NCBI GenBank assembly: GCA_964519955.1
Contig: CAZFLM010000048.1
Location: 1 to 52,076, forward strand
Direction: 5' to 3'
Source: CAZFLM01 sp964519955
Lineage (GTDB): Bacteria; Armatimonadota; Chthonomonadetes; Chthonomonadales; CAJBBX01
DNA: 52,076 nucleotides
Positions 35,749 through 43,312 of this stretch are shown here, piece after piece. Within the stretch, counting starts at the first letter, position 1; every line of letters starts with the position of its first letter. The notes under the pieces are model-generated. The model did no database searches, was not told where the DNA came from, and saw nothing but the letters and a program-made list of their open reading frames with translations. The position numbers and the translations under genes are program-made.

Positions 35749-35829
35749 TGCCCAGGGCGGGATTCGAACCCGCAAGCCTTGCGGCGGGAGATTTTAAGTC
35801 TCCTGTGTATGCCGTTCCACCACCCGGGC
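35749..35829 (-). tRNA. tRNA-Leu (anticodon UAA)
   Basis: An 81-nt tRNA on the minus strand. The acceptor arms GCCCGGG and CCTGGGC pair (one G-T wobble), the anticodon arm GGAGA-CTTAAAA-TCTCC gives anticodon TAA, a variable arm typical of Leu tRNAs is present, and the T arm carries GGTTCGAATCC. No CCA is encoded. It lies immediately upstream of trpE. Confidence 0.95.
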
Positions 35830-35841
35830 GGCGTTGCCAAC

Positions 35842-35871
35842 AGTATAGGGTCGGGTGGCGGTGTGTGTCAA
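35842..35871 (-). promoter_or_regulatory. Sigma70 promoter for the tRNA-Leu/trpE run
   Basis: On the minus strand TTGACA (35866-35871) and TATACT (35842-35847) are separated by 18 nt. Transcription would start near 35835, a few bases before the tRNA 5' end, so tRNA and trpE share one transcript. No equally good plus-strand promoter is seen for the paralog array that starts at 35964. Confidence 0.85.
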
Positions 35872-35963
35872 CGGCAGGGGGATGGGGGATGGGTGTTGGG
35901 GTCTGGCTGGATGGCGGCGAGGGCGGAGAGGTGAGAGGCGAGGGCGATGGGCCTCGCAGTAGC

Positions 35964-36713
35964 ATGCAGGCCGTGTTGGCGGCCCTCAGCCGCCGCCGGC
36001 GGGAGCTTCGGCGAGCAGCCTGGGCGGAGGGTGGGCTCGTCGTCGCGCTGCTTGCCGCCATGGGCACCGTCCTGGTCCGTATGCTGTACCGTGCGGCGGG
36101 CCACCGTGACGTGAATGACCTGGTCACCTGGGCCTTGATGATCGCGCTCTATGGCTCCCTCCAGGCCCTCGCCAGACTCGGCCGGAACCGCGGCGATGAG
36201 CCCGTGATCGGCTGCATCGCACAACTGAACGAGCCCTCGGCAACAGGGCTGCTGGTAGATGCGGCCGCCATGGCCTGGCCACCGAGCATTCGCACCGCCC
36301 TCTGGTCCAAGGTGGCCGAACTCCTGCCGCAGCTCACACCCGCCGAGCGCGCAGCCCTAACGCCGCAGCACTACCGCACCCTGCGCGCGCGCCTTGCCCC
36401 GGGCGGCGACCCCACGTACCGGCCGGACGAGAAGGAACGCGCGCTCGTCCGCACCATCCTGGAGTTCATGGCCGAGTCCGGGCATCTGGACGTGCAGCAG
36501 GAACTGAACCTCCTCTCGGAGCCCTGGCGACATCCCGAGGTCCGTGCCGAGGCCCGCAAGTGCCGCGACCGCCTACTGCAGGTGCAAGCCGACGCCCAGC
36601 GCAGCGGCACCCTCCTCCGCCCGGCCGACGCCCCCGGCGAGACGCTGCTGCGGCCCGCGGAGCCCGCGCCGGAGGAGCAACTGCTGCGCGCGGTTGACGG
36701 AGAGGCGGAATGA
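35964..36713 (+). CDS. LLRPA-tail membrane protein, copy 1
   Basis: First gene of the array, 249 residues. The ATG at 35964 is chosen because the N-terminus (MQAVLAALSRRRREL) then matches the length and basic character of other copies; no clear SD is seen, and the longer frame runs into the tRNA. Transmembrane helices about 23-41 and 51-69. The body contains LWSKVAELLPQL, LTPQHYRTLRARLAPGG and RPDEKERALV, a set shared with copy 12, so these two are close relatives. Tail from residue 217: three units, LLRPADAPGE, LLRPAEPAPE, LLRAVDGEAE. Joined to copy 2 by ATGA. Unknown function. Confidence 0.88.
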   Translation: MQAVLAALSRRRRELRRAAWAEGGLVVALLAAMGTVLVRMLYRAAGHRDVNDLVTWALMIALYGSLQALARLGRNRGDEPVIGCIAQLNEPSATGLLVDAAAMAWPPSIRTALWSKVAELLPQLTPAERAALTPQHYRTLRARLAPGGDPTYRPDEKERALVRTILEFMAESGHLDVQQELNLLSEPWRHPEVRAEARKCRDRLLQVQADAQRSGTLLRPADAPGETLLRPAEPAPEEQLLRAVDGEAE

Positions 36714-37423
36714 GGCGCGAACGGACGGAAGAGGAGTGCCTGCGGCGGGTGCGGCGAGCAGCGCGGGCGCGCCGTCCGCGCAAGCTGCTGCTCGCCGCAT
36801 TGTGGGTGGTCCTGGTCCTCGTTGGCTTCGCCGGCATCTACTTCGGCTCCAAGCCGATGAAGTACGTGGGGGCGATGGCGAACCTGGTCGGCACGTTCGG
36901 CATGCTTGGTATGCCGTGGTGGCGCGACCGGTCTCTGGCGGCCGCCATCGCCGCCCTCAGGAGCACGGGGGCGCTGCCGGACGTCATCACGCTCCTGGAC
37001 CACGACTGCGGGCGGCAGACGCGGGAGGCCGCCACGAGGAAGATCGCCGAACTGCTCCCGCTCGTCAGGCCGGATGCCCTGCGTCTCGACGCGGACTCCC
37101 TGGCGCTGCTCCGCGCACACCTTGCGTGGTCTCCGCGCCGGCTGCGTGCCGACTTCTGCGTCGCGGTGCTCGACTACCTTGCCGCCATCGGGGACACGAC
37201 GGCGCTGGAGATGGCCGAGGACCTCGCCGACCAGGATCTCAAGCCAGACCCACTGGCGGCCGCCCAGCGCTGCCGCGACCGCCTGCTGGCGGTCCAGGCC
37301 GACGCCGCGCGCAGCGGCTCCCTCCTCCGCCCCGCCGAGGCGCCCGGCGAGACGCTGCTGCGCCCTGTGGATCCCGCGCCGGAGGAGCAACTGCTGCGAG
37401 CAGTGGGTGGGGAGGCGGAATGA
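36710..37423 (+). CDS. LLRPA-tail membrane protein, copy 2
   Basis: A 237-residue paralog starting at the ATGA overlap with copy 1. It begins MRRERTEEECLRRV, an N-terminal block nearly identical in copies 4 and 5, which marks recent duplication or conversion. Transmembrane helices about 26-46 and 51-69, followed by WWRDRSLAAAIAALR. Body segments: DCGRQTREAATRKIAELLPL and a helix pair ending in RCRDRLLAVQADAARSG. Tail from 205 with three units (LLRPAEAPGE, LLRPVDPAPE, LLRAVGGEAE). Function unknown. Confidence 0.88.
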   Translation: MRRERTEEECLRRVRRAARARRPRKLLLAALWVVLVLVGFAGIYFGSKPMKYVGAMANLVGTFGMLGMPWWRDRSLAAAIAALRSTGALPDVITLLDHDCGRQTREAATRKIAELLPLVRPDALRLDADSLALLRAHLAWSPRRLRADFCVAVLDYLAAIGDTTALEMAEDLADQDLKPDPLAAAQRCRDRLLAVQADAARSGSLLRPAEAPGETLLRPVDPAPEEQLLRAVGGEAE

Positions 37424-38139
37424 GCCCGAGACCGGAGTCAGCCGATGCAGCGGCGGAGCGAGTGCGGCGAGCCACCGACACGTACCGCCGCCTGAAGAGG
37501 GTCCAGACCATCGGCACGCTGGCGTTCTGGCTCGGAGCCGGAGCCGTGCTCCTGCTAGTGCCGGGCAACCACCCGTGGGCGTCCGTGGCGGCGCCCTCGG
37601 TCGGGGTCGCGGTCATCTCGGCCCGCTGGCTGCTCGGCCTCCGCAACAGGGCGGCTCTCTGCGCGGCGATCGAGGCACTCGACGACGCCGAGCATCTGGG
37701 GCTCGCCATCTCGGCCTCGCTCGAGGGCCTTGAACTGCCCGCCGATGCGCGCGATCGCGCCAGGAGGCGGGTAACCGATCTGCTTCCGCTCGCAATGTCG
37801 CGGCGCCACTGCCTGCCGCCCCGGGAGATGGCCGCGCTGCGAGCCCTGGCAAGCGGGGTAGGCATCACCCTTCAGATCCGTGCGCTCGCCTACATGGCTG
37901 AGGTCGGCGATCTGGGAGCGATCCCACTGGCGACACAGCTCAGCGCGCGCGCGTCTTCGCCGGAAGTCCGCGAGGCCGCCGCCCGCTGCCGGGACCGCCT
38001 GCTGGCGGTTCAGGCCGACGCCGAGCGAAGCGGCTCCCTCTTGCGCCCCGCTGAAGCGCCCGGCGAGACGCTGCTGCGGCCCACGGAGCCTGTGGCGGAG
38101 GGGCAACTGCTGCGCGCCGTGGAGGGGGAGGCGGAATGA
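37420..38139 (+). CDS. LLRPA-tail membrane protein, copy 3
   Basis: A 239-residue paralog. The start at 37420 is set by the ATGA overlap with copy 2; the open frame extends far upstream but that is only the out-of-frame reading of copy 2. N-terminus MSPRPESADAAAERVRRAT, transmembrane helices about 29-48 and 53-73. The body ends SPEVREAAARCRDRLL. Tail from 207: LLRPAEAPGE, LLRPTEPVAEG, LLRAVEGEAE. The body is more diverged from copies 2, 4 and 5 than the tail is. Confidence 0.87.
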   Translation: MSPRPESADAAAERVRRATDTYRRLKRVQTIGTLAFWLGAGAVLLLVPGNHPWASVAAPSVGVAVISARWLLGLRNRAALCAAIEALDDAEHLGLAISASLEGLELPADARDRARRRVTDLLPLAMSRRHCLPPREMAALRALASGVGITLQIRALAYMAEVGDLGAIPLATQLSARASSPEVREAAARCRDRLLAVQADAERSGSLLRPAEAPGETLLRPTEPVAEGQLLRAVEGEAE

Positions 38140-38864
38140 GCCGCGAGCGGACGGAGGAGGAATGCCTGACGCGTGTCGGCGCGGCAGTCCGGGCACGCCG
38201 TGTCCGTGGGCGCACCTGGCGCGTGGCGGAGCTGAGCGCGGCGACGCTCGGGTTCGCGACGGTGTTGGCCGGGCGCAGCGCGGGCTGGGCTGCCGCACTC
38301 ACATACTCGCCCATGCTTGTGGGTGTCCTCAGCCCGTTCACTGTGCTGCTGCTGGGCCTGTGGCGCTCGCGCTCGCTGGCCGATGCCGTGCGCGGACTGC
38401 ACGACCCCGGGGCTGTCCGACTGGTTACCGGCCTCCTACGGGACGACTGCGGCCGACAGGTGCACGCGGCAGCGTTGGACAAGCTCGGCGAGATGCTGCC
38501 GCGCGTCCCGCAGGGCTCGCCGGCGTTGAGCGAGGATGAGTTGTACCTGCTGCTGATGCACCTCTGCGGCCCTCACCGCGACCGGCACGGGTGTTACTGC
38601 GTCGCTTCCCTCGATGCCTTCGCGAGCGGCAGCTATCTGCGGGCGCTTGGCGCCACCAAGGAGTTGGCCAGGACCGCGCCGGACGGACCGGTTCGCGAGG
38701 CCGCCATCCGCTGCCGCGACCGCCTGCTGGCGGTCCAGGCGGACGCCGAGCGCAGCGGCTCCCTGCTCCGCCCCGCAGAAGCGCCCGGCGAGGCTCTGCT
38801 GCGGCCCGCGGAGCCCGTGCCGGAGGAGCAGTTGCTGCGGGCAGTCGAGGGAGAGGCGGAATGA
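38136..38864 (+). CDS. LLRPA-tail membrane protein, copy 4
   Basis: A 242-residue paralog with the N-terminal block MSRERTEEECLTRV shared with copies 2 and 5. Two hydrophobic segments about 33-48 (weak) and 58-76. Body: DCGRQVHAAALDKLGEMLPRV, then a Cys-containing GCYCVASLDAF helix and VREAAIRCRDRLLAV. Tail from 210 with three units, the second reading ALLRPAEPVPE. Joined to neighbours by ATGA on both sides. Confidence 0.87.
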   Translation: MSRERTEEECLTRVGAAVRARRVRGRTWRVAELSAATLGFATVLAGRSAGWAAALTYSPMLVGVLSPFTVLLLGLWRSRSLADAVRGLHDPGAVRLVTGLLRDDCGRQVHAAALDKLGEMLPRVPQGSPALSEDELYLLLMHLCGPHRDRHGCYCVASLDAFASGSYLRALGATKELARTAPDGPVREAAIRCRDRLLAVQADAERSGSLLRPAEAPGEALLRPAEPVPEEQLLRAVEGEAE

Positions 38865-39574
38865 GGCGCGAGCGGACGGAGGAGGAGTGCCTGCGGCGAG
38901 TGAGCCAGGCATGCGCGGCGCGCCCGCGGCGGCGTTGGGCCCTGCTCGCCGCGGCTCTGGCCGCCGGCGGCGTGGCGATGTACGGCATCAGCCGCTACCT
39001 CTGGTGGGCGCCTATCGCCATCGGCGTGGAGATTCTGTGCCTGGTGTTCCCTGTGTTCGTGGCGCCATACTGGCGGGATCGATCGCTGGCGGACCGCGTC
39101 CGGGTGATCCGCGACCCGCAGGCGCTTGAGAGCATCGCCATGCTGATCGACATTGACACCGGCAAGCGGACCCAGCAGGCGGCCATCGCGAAGATCGCCG
39201 AACTGCTGCCACAGGCTCAGCCCGCCGCCCTGCGCCTGGACGATCGCACCGTGCAGTTCCTGATCAGCGCCTACCACTCCGCACCGCCGAGCCATCGCGC
39301 CACCTACATTGGGGCGGTGTTGGAGTACGCCGCCGCCATCGGACACGCTCCGGCGCTGGCAGCGACCGCGTGGCTCGATGAACACGAGGCAGACCCGGTC
39401 ATCCGCGAAGCCGCCATCTGCTGCCGCGACCGCCTGCTGGACGTGCAAGCCGACGCCGAGCGCAGCGGCACTCTCCTGCGCCCCGCAGAGGCACCCGGCG
39501 AGACGCTGCTGCGGCCCGCGGAGCCCGCGCCGGAGGAGCAGTTGCTGCGCGCGGTGGATGGAGAGGCGGAATGA
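38861..39574 (+). CDS. LLRPA-tail membrane protein, copy 5
   Basis: A 237-residue paralog starting MRRERTEEECLRRV like copy 2. Transmembrane helices about 26-44 and 48-70, then YWRDRSLADRVRVIRDPQAL. Body: DTGKRTQQAAIAKIAELLPQA and VIREAAICCRDRLLDVQADAERSG. Tail from 205: LLRPAEAPGE, LLRPAEPAPE, LLRAVDGEAE, closest to that of copy 1. The start is the ATGA junction; upstream open frame is a shadow of copy 4. Confidence 0.88.
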   Translation: MRRERTEEECLRRVSQACAARPRRRWALLAAALAAGGVAMYGISRYLWWAPIAIGVEILCLVFPVFVAPYWRDRSLADRVRVIRDPQALESIAMLIDIDTGKRTQQAAIAKIAELLPQAQPAALRLDDRTVQFLISAYHSAPPSHRATYIGAVLEYAAAIGHAPALAATAWLDEHEADPVIREAAICCRDRLLDVQADAERSGTLLRPAEAPGETLLRPAEPAPEEQLLRAVDGEAE

Positions 39575-40368
39575 GGCGACTGAGATGGTGGCGGCCTGCC
39601 CCCCGACAGCAGGCGCCGGCGACGCCCGAGCGATTCCGCCAGGACGCGCGCTGGATGAGACTATACGTTCGCCGACTCCTTCAGGGAACAGCGTGCTGGG
39701 TCGTCGTCCTGGCCATCACATCGTCGGTCTCCGCCTCCATGTCGGTCGGCTGGATCATTGCGCCGGGTTGGCTCGCGATGTTGGTGCGTTTCTGTCCCAC
39801 GGTCCTCGTGGCGCCGGCGATGGTGGTCTGGACGATGCTCAACGTGGCGACATCCGCGCGCCTGGAGCAGGGCATCGAGGCCGCGGAGAGCGCGGAGGAT
39901 GTGCCAGCGCTCCTCGACCTGTTGGCGCACCTCCGACGCAACAACGCCGAGGTCGCTGCCAAGCTGCGTAACCTGCTGCCCATGGTCGCCGACTTCGGGG
40001 CGCTTCGGATGGACCGCATGCACCGAGCCGCCTTGCGCGGGGTTCTCCGCCACCAGGATGCCGGCCTCGTACTGGCCGCCCTGGGCGCATTCGAGAGGGC
40101 GGGCGACACCTCGGATTTGGACGCTGTGCGCCCCCGGAGCCACCCGAGCTGTCCGGAAGCCGTGAGGGATGCTGCCGCAGCGTGCATCGCGGCGATCGAA
40201 TGGCGCGCGGCCCAGGCTCGGAGCCAGGCCGCCCTCCTCCGCCCCGCCGAAGCGCCCGGCGAGGCTCTGCTGCGGCCCGCGGACGGCGCAATCCGTGACG
40301 ACGCAGCGCTCCTCCGACCCGTCCAACAAGAGGAGGAGGCGCAAGCCAACGAGGTGCGGGGAGGATGA
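39571..40368 (+). CDS. LLRPA-tail membrane protein, copy 6 (before the interruption)
   Basis: A 265-residue, more diverged paralog. N-terminus MRRLRWWRPAPRQQ, long hydrophobic region about 37-92 that may hold two helices. Body: AEDVPALLDLLAHLRRNNAEVAAKLRNLLPMV. Tail from 222: LLRPAEAPGE, LLRPADGAIRDDA, LLRPVQQ, then an acidic extension (EEEAQANEVRGG). Its stop overlaps an ATGATGA at 40365-40371, the usual junction, but the frame that would follow is only the antisense of the toxin-antitoxin genes, so a downstream partner start seems to have been cut off. Confidence 0.85.
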   Translation: MRRLRWWRPAPRQQAPATPERFRQDARWMRLYVRRLLQGTACWVVVLAITSSVSASMSVGWIIAPGWLAMLVRFCPTVLVAPAMVVWTMLNVATSARLEQGIEAAESAEDVPALLDLLAHLRRNNAEVAAKLRNLLPMVADFGALRMDRMHRAALRGVLRHQDAGLVLAALGAFERAGDTSDLDAVRPRSHPSCPEAVRDAAAACIAAIEWRAAQARSQAALLRPAEAPGEALLRPADGAIRDDAALLRPVQQEEEAQANEVRGG

Positions 40369-40384
40369 TGAACCAGGCGGTCCA

Positions 40385-40627
40385 TCACCCGTCCAGGCGG
40401 CGCTCCAACTCATCGCGGGAGATCGTCGGTTGCCGACGCCGGTCCTGGATCATCCGCCAAAACGCGGGATCGCTGGCGGTCTGTAGGTCCTCCAGGTCGT
40501 ATCCCTCGACGCCGATGACAACGGCCGCAGGCTTGCCGGCGCGGGTCAGCACCACTTGCTCCGCCTGCGAATCTGCGGCACAGCGTGCCAATGCGTCAGC
40601 GGGATCGCCAATCTCGATGAGCTTCAT
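40385..40627 (-). CDS. Phd/YefM-type antitoxin
   Basis: An 80-residue protein with the Phd/YefM N-terminal dimerisation fold (MKLIEIGDPADAL, then QVVLTRAGKPAAVVIGVEGYDLED) and a C-terminal tail (ERRLDG) that would bind the toxin. It overlaps the toxin gene by 4 nt and is the second gene of the pair, so the toxin comes first. It lies antisense to the array, between copy 6 and the ankyrin gene. Confidence 0.88.
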   Translation of the reverse strand: MKLIEIGDPADALARCAADSQAEQVVLTRAGKPAAVVIGVEGYDLEDLQTASDPAFWRMIQDRRRQPTISRDELERRLDG

Positions 40628-40923
40628 AGGATGTCCTCGGTGGTGGCGTGAGGTGGTTTGCGCCTCACAGCCCGTATCGTCACTGTTGCATCTGTCTCGG
40701 AAACGTCGTAGAACACCCGGAACTCACCGACCCGAAGCTCCCAGATAGGCGGCACATGCTCCCACGGCGGAGCCAGATTCGGAAGCGGCTTGCGGTTCCG
40801 CGCGACGGTGCCGGCATCGTGCAGCAGACTGCGGTCGACCGCACCGAGCACGGCCTGCCGGTCTGCCGCCCGGAGCTGCCGCAGGTCGTGTGCTACGTCT
40901 TCGGCGAAGACGATACGGTACAT
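40624..40923 (-). CDS. RelE/ParE-type toxin
   Basis: A 99-residue RelE/ParE-superfamily toxin: MYRIVFAEDVAHDLRQL at the start, PPIWELRVGEFRVFYDVSE in the middle and a C-terminal ATVTIRAVRRK strand. RelE members cut mRNA on the ribosome; ParE members inhibit gyrase; the sequence does not decide which. It starts 6 nt after an extended -10 box (TGATACAAT), so its transcript may be leaderless. The antitoxin follows with a 4-nt overlap. Confidence 0.88.
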   Translation of the reverse strand: MYRIVFAEDVAHDLRQLRAADRQAVLGAVDRSLLHDAGTVARNRKPLPNLAPPWEHVPPIWELRVGEFRVFYDVSETDATVTIRAVRRKPPHATTEDIL

Positions 40924-40929
40924 GCACCC

Positions 40930-40938
40930 ATTGTATCA
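40930..40938 (-). promoter_or_regulatory. Extended -10 box for the toxin-antitoxin pair
   Basis: On the minus strand the sequence TGATACAAT is followed by GGGTGC and the toxin ATG, giving a 6-nt gap between -10 and start codon. The TG one base before TACAAT is an extended -10 element. It lies in the short space between the toxin and the plus-strand ankyrin gene. Confidence 0.5.
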
Positions 40939-40965
40939 CAGCGTCGCACGCACAGGAGGAACGCG

Positions 40966-41856
40966 ATGCCAGGCGCCGAAGAGCTGATCGAAGCCGCGAA
41001 GTGCGGCGACGTGGGCGCCGTTCAGGCGCTCCTCGATGCCGGGGTGCCGCCCGACGCGGCGAACGAGCGCGGCATCGAGGCGCTGGCGGTCGCGGCCGGC
41101 ACCGGGCGCCTCGCGGTGATGGAACTGCTCATCGAGCGCGGGGCCGACGTGAACGCCAGCGGGCCGCTCGGGGTGACTCCCCTAGGGATCGCGCTGCGCC
41201 CCGGCAACGAGGAGGCCGTGCGCCTGCTGCTTGAGGCGGGAGTAGACCCGAACGGAACTGGGGAGCAGCGTGGCGTCCACCTGTTCATGGCCGTCATGGG
41301 GCAACACCACCAACTCGCGGCCATCCTCCTGCTCGCGGGCGCGAATGCGAACCTGGTCACGCGCGGCGGGTCGTCGCCGCTCCTCTCGGCGCTGCTTCAA
41401 CGGGACCTCGACATGATCCGGATACTCCTGGAGCACGGCGCCGACCCGGACCGGCCTGTGCAGCCCGGCAACAGAACGCCACTCGCCCTGGCCATATCGC
41501 TCGGACACCAGCGCGCCGCAGCCGATATGCTGGTCGATCACGGAGCCGATGTGAGCGCGCTCAAGGACGACTGGCTCGTGCCCGACCGCACCTACAAGCG
41601 CCTGACCCGGCGCTCCAAGAAGCCTGTCCCGCCGCGTACCGGCCCGGTGCCTCGGCCCGCCCTCGACCAGTTGCGCGACGAGTTCGACGACGATGACGCC
41701 ATGGACGAGCTGCTCGGCGCGATGCCGCTCGACGTGCCGGTGGATCAGTGGTTCGCCAAGATGCCGCCTGAGGAGCTGGAGCGCGTGAAGGGCATGATGG
41801 AGCGCGCGGTGGGGCTGACGGCGCCGGACGAGGACGAGCAGGAGCCGCGCCCGTGA
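40966..41856 (+). CDS. Ankyrin-repeat protein inside the array
   Basis: A 296-residue soluble protein with about six ankyrin repeats (residues about 3-200; e.g. MELLIERGADVNASGPLGVTPL). A basic linker (YKRLTRRSKKPVPP) and an acidic C-terminus (DEFDDDDAMDELL, DEDEQEPRP) follow. No membrane helix and no LLRPA tail are present, so it is not a member of the paralog family. The ATG at 40966 has a strong AGGAGG 6 nt upstream, unlike the coupled array genes. Its stop overlaps the GTG of copy 7 (GTGA), so it is translationally coupled to the array downstream. It could be a cytosolic partner of the paralogs (inference). Confidence 0.9.
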   Translation: MPGAEELIEAAKCGDVGAVQALLDAGVPPDAANERGIEALAVAAGTGRLAVMELLIERGADVNASGPLGVTPLGIALRPGNEEAVRLLLEAGVDPNGTGEQRGVHLFMAVMGQHHQLAAILLLAGANANLVTRGGSSPLLSALLQRDLDMIRILLEHGADPDRPVQPGNRTPLALAISLGHQRAAADMLVDHGADVSALKDDWLVPDRTYKRLTRRSKKPVPPRTGPVPRPALDQLRDEFDDDDAMDELLGAMPLDVPVDQWFAKMPPEELERVKGMMERAVGLTAPDEDEQEPRP

Positions 41857-42599
41857 GCCATCCGCCCACCGATGCCGATGCCGTCCGCTCGCTGACGCGC
41901 ATGCTCGCCGCGCGCGAACGCGCCTACGTATGGCAGCAGGCGCTGTACCCGCTGCTCTGGATCGCGTTGATCGGCTCGCACCACTGCCTTCGGGGGAGAC
42001 CAGTCCTGGAGGATCTGAGCGCGGTCCTCGCTCTGCTCCTGACGGCGCTTTGGGCCTACGCAGGCATCTGGCAATTGGGCGGGGACCGCCGGCTGGCGCG
42101 CACCGTCGAGCGGGTGAGCGACCCCAGCGCCGTGGGCGCGATCGTGAAGGCCTTCCAGCACGGGCGGACGCAGGCAAGGGTGGCTGCGGCCAACGCCCTC
42201 ATCGAGCTGCTGCCCGGCGCGGCCGTCGTCGTGCCTTGCCCGCTAACCGAAATGCAATACGCGGTGCTGCACGGGGTTCTGGAGGACAAGTGGCTGCCGG
42301 AAGCGCTGCCGAGCAGGCAGAAGATCGCCCTGAAGCTGGCCATCATGGACCACGTCGCCGCCGTCCACGACACGGGCGCCCGCGGCTCGATCGACTACCT
42401 GGCCAGGTTCTGCAGCCACCAGGAGCTGCGCAGCGCGGCGATTCGCTGCCAGGCCCGGCTCCGCGAGGTAGCAGCCGACGCCGAGCGCAGCGGCTCCCTC
42501 CTCCGCCCCGCCGAGGCGCCCGGCGAGACGCTTCTGCGCGCGGCTGAGCCTGTGGAGGAGGCGCAACTGCTGCGGCCGGCGGAGGGAGCGGCGGAATGA
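41853..42599 (+). CDS. LLRPA-tail membrane protein, copy 7
   Basis: A 248-residue paralog starting with GTG at a GTGA overlap with the ankyrin gene. Transmembrane helices about 29-43 and 56-74, followed by GGDRRLARTVERVSDPSAVGAIV. Body: RVAAANALIELLPGA and a helix pair ending in RSAAIRCQARLREVAADAERSG. Tail from 216: LLRPAEAPGE, LLRAAEPVEEA, LLRPAEGAAE. This is the first copy after the interruption. Confidence 0.86.
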   Translation: MSHPPTDADAVRSLTRMLAARERAYVWQQALYPLLWIALIGSHHCLRGRPVLEDLSAVLALLLTALWAYAGIWQLGGDRRLARTVERVSDPSAVGAIVKAFQHGRTQARVAAANALIELLPGAAVVVPCPLTEMQYAVLHGVLEDKWLPEALPSRQKIALKLAIMDHVAAVHDTGARGSIDYLARFCSHQELRSAAIRCQARLREVAADAERSGSLLRPAEAPGETLLRAAEPVEEAQLLRPAEGAAE

Positions 42600-43312
42600 G
42601 GCGCATGGCGACACCTGCGGGGCGGCTCCACGATCTCGCGCGGCGCGAAACGATCCGCCGCCGCCTCGTGCTCGCAGCGGGACTGGTTCTGTGCGCTGCC
42701 TCCTGCGCGATCATCCTGGCGCGCGGGGGGCCCTACTCGGTGGTCGGCGTAGTCGCCATCCTCCTACTGTGCGGCACTGCGTATCTGATGGGCTCGCCGC
42801 CCAGCGCCTCGACGGACGAACTCGCCGCTACGGTCGGAACGGCGCACGAGGCGGCCGACCTGCCCAGCCTCGTCTCGCTGCTCGGCCCCGGTTGCGACGG
42901 CGAGCCGCGCGACACGGTTCTGAGCCGGATCGCCCGCCTGCTGCCGCTCTTCGACGGAGAGCAGTCGCCTGTGGCGCCGGCTGACCTGCGCAAGCTGATG
43001 GGCGAGATCGCGAAGCCGCCCCGCTACCTGCACACGGACTTCTGCATCGCCCTGCTGGACTACGCCTCGCGAGCCTCGTACACGCCGGCCCTGGGCGCGG
43101 CCAGACGGCTCTCCGGCAAGGACTGGCACCCGGCCATCCGAAGCGCCGCGCGCCGGTGCCGCGCCCGTCTGGAAGCCACCGAGAGGGAGATGGCGCGGCG
43201 CGGCACGCTGGTGATGCCCGCCGACGAACCTACGGCCGAGACGCTGCTGCGCGCCGCGGTGCCAGTGGCCGAGGAGCAACTCCTGCGCCCGGCGGAGGGG
43301 AAGGGTCCATGA
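42596..43312 (+). CDS. LLRPA-tail membrane protein, copy 8
   Basis: A 238-residue paralog, ATGA-coupled to copy 7. N-terminus MRRMATPAGRLHDLARRE, transmembrane helices about 24-42 and 47-65. Body: DGEPRDTVLSRIARLLPLF and a segment HTDFCIALLDYASRASYTPAL resembling copy 2. Tail from 205 is partly degenerate: the first unit reads LVMPADEP, then LLRAAVPVAEE, LLRPAEGKGP. Confidence 0.86.
   Translation: MRRMATPAGRLHDLARRETIRRRLVLAAGLVLCAASCAIILARGGPYSVVGVVAILLLCGTAYLMGSPPSASTDELAATVGTAHEAADLPSLVSLLGPGCDGEPRDTVLSRIARLLPLFDGEQSPVAPADLRKLMGEIAKPPRYLHTDFCIALLDYASRASYTPALGAARRLSGKDWHPAIRSAARRCRARLEATEREMARRGTLVMPADEPTAETLLRAAVPVAEEQLLRPAEGKGP

Noticed and set aside
36544..37419. Long upstream extension of copy 3 (and similar for copies 5, 10, 11, 14, 15)
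   Set aside because: High GC keeps other frames open; the extensions are out-of-frame readings of the preceding copy, and the ATGA junction marks the true start.
40365..40748. Plus-strand open frame starting MMNQAVHH after copy 6
   Set aside because: It is antisense to the toxin-antitoxin genes and has no LLRPA tail or membrane helices; only its start junction is of interest.
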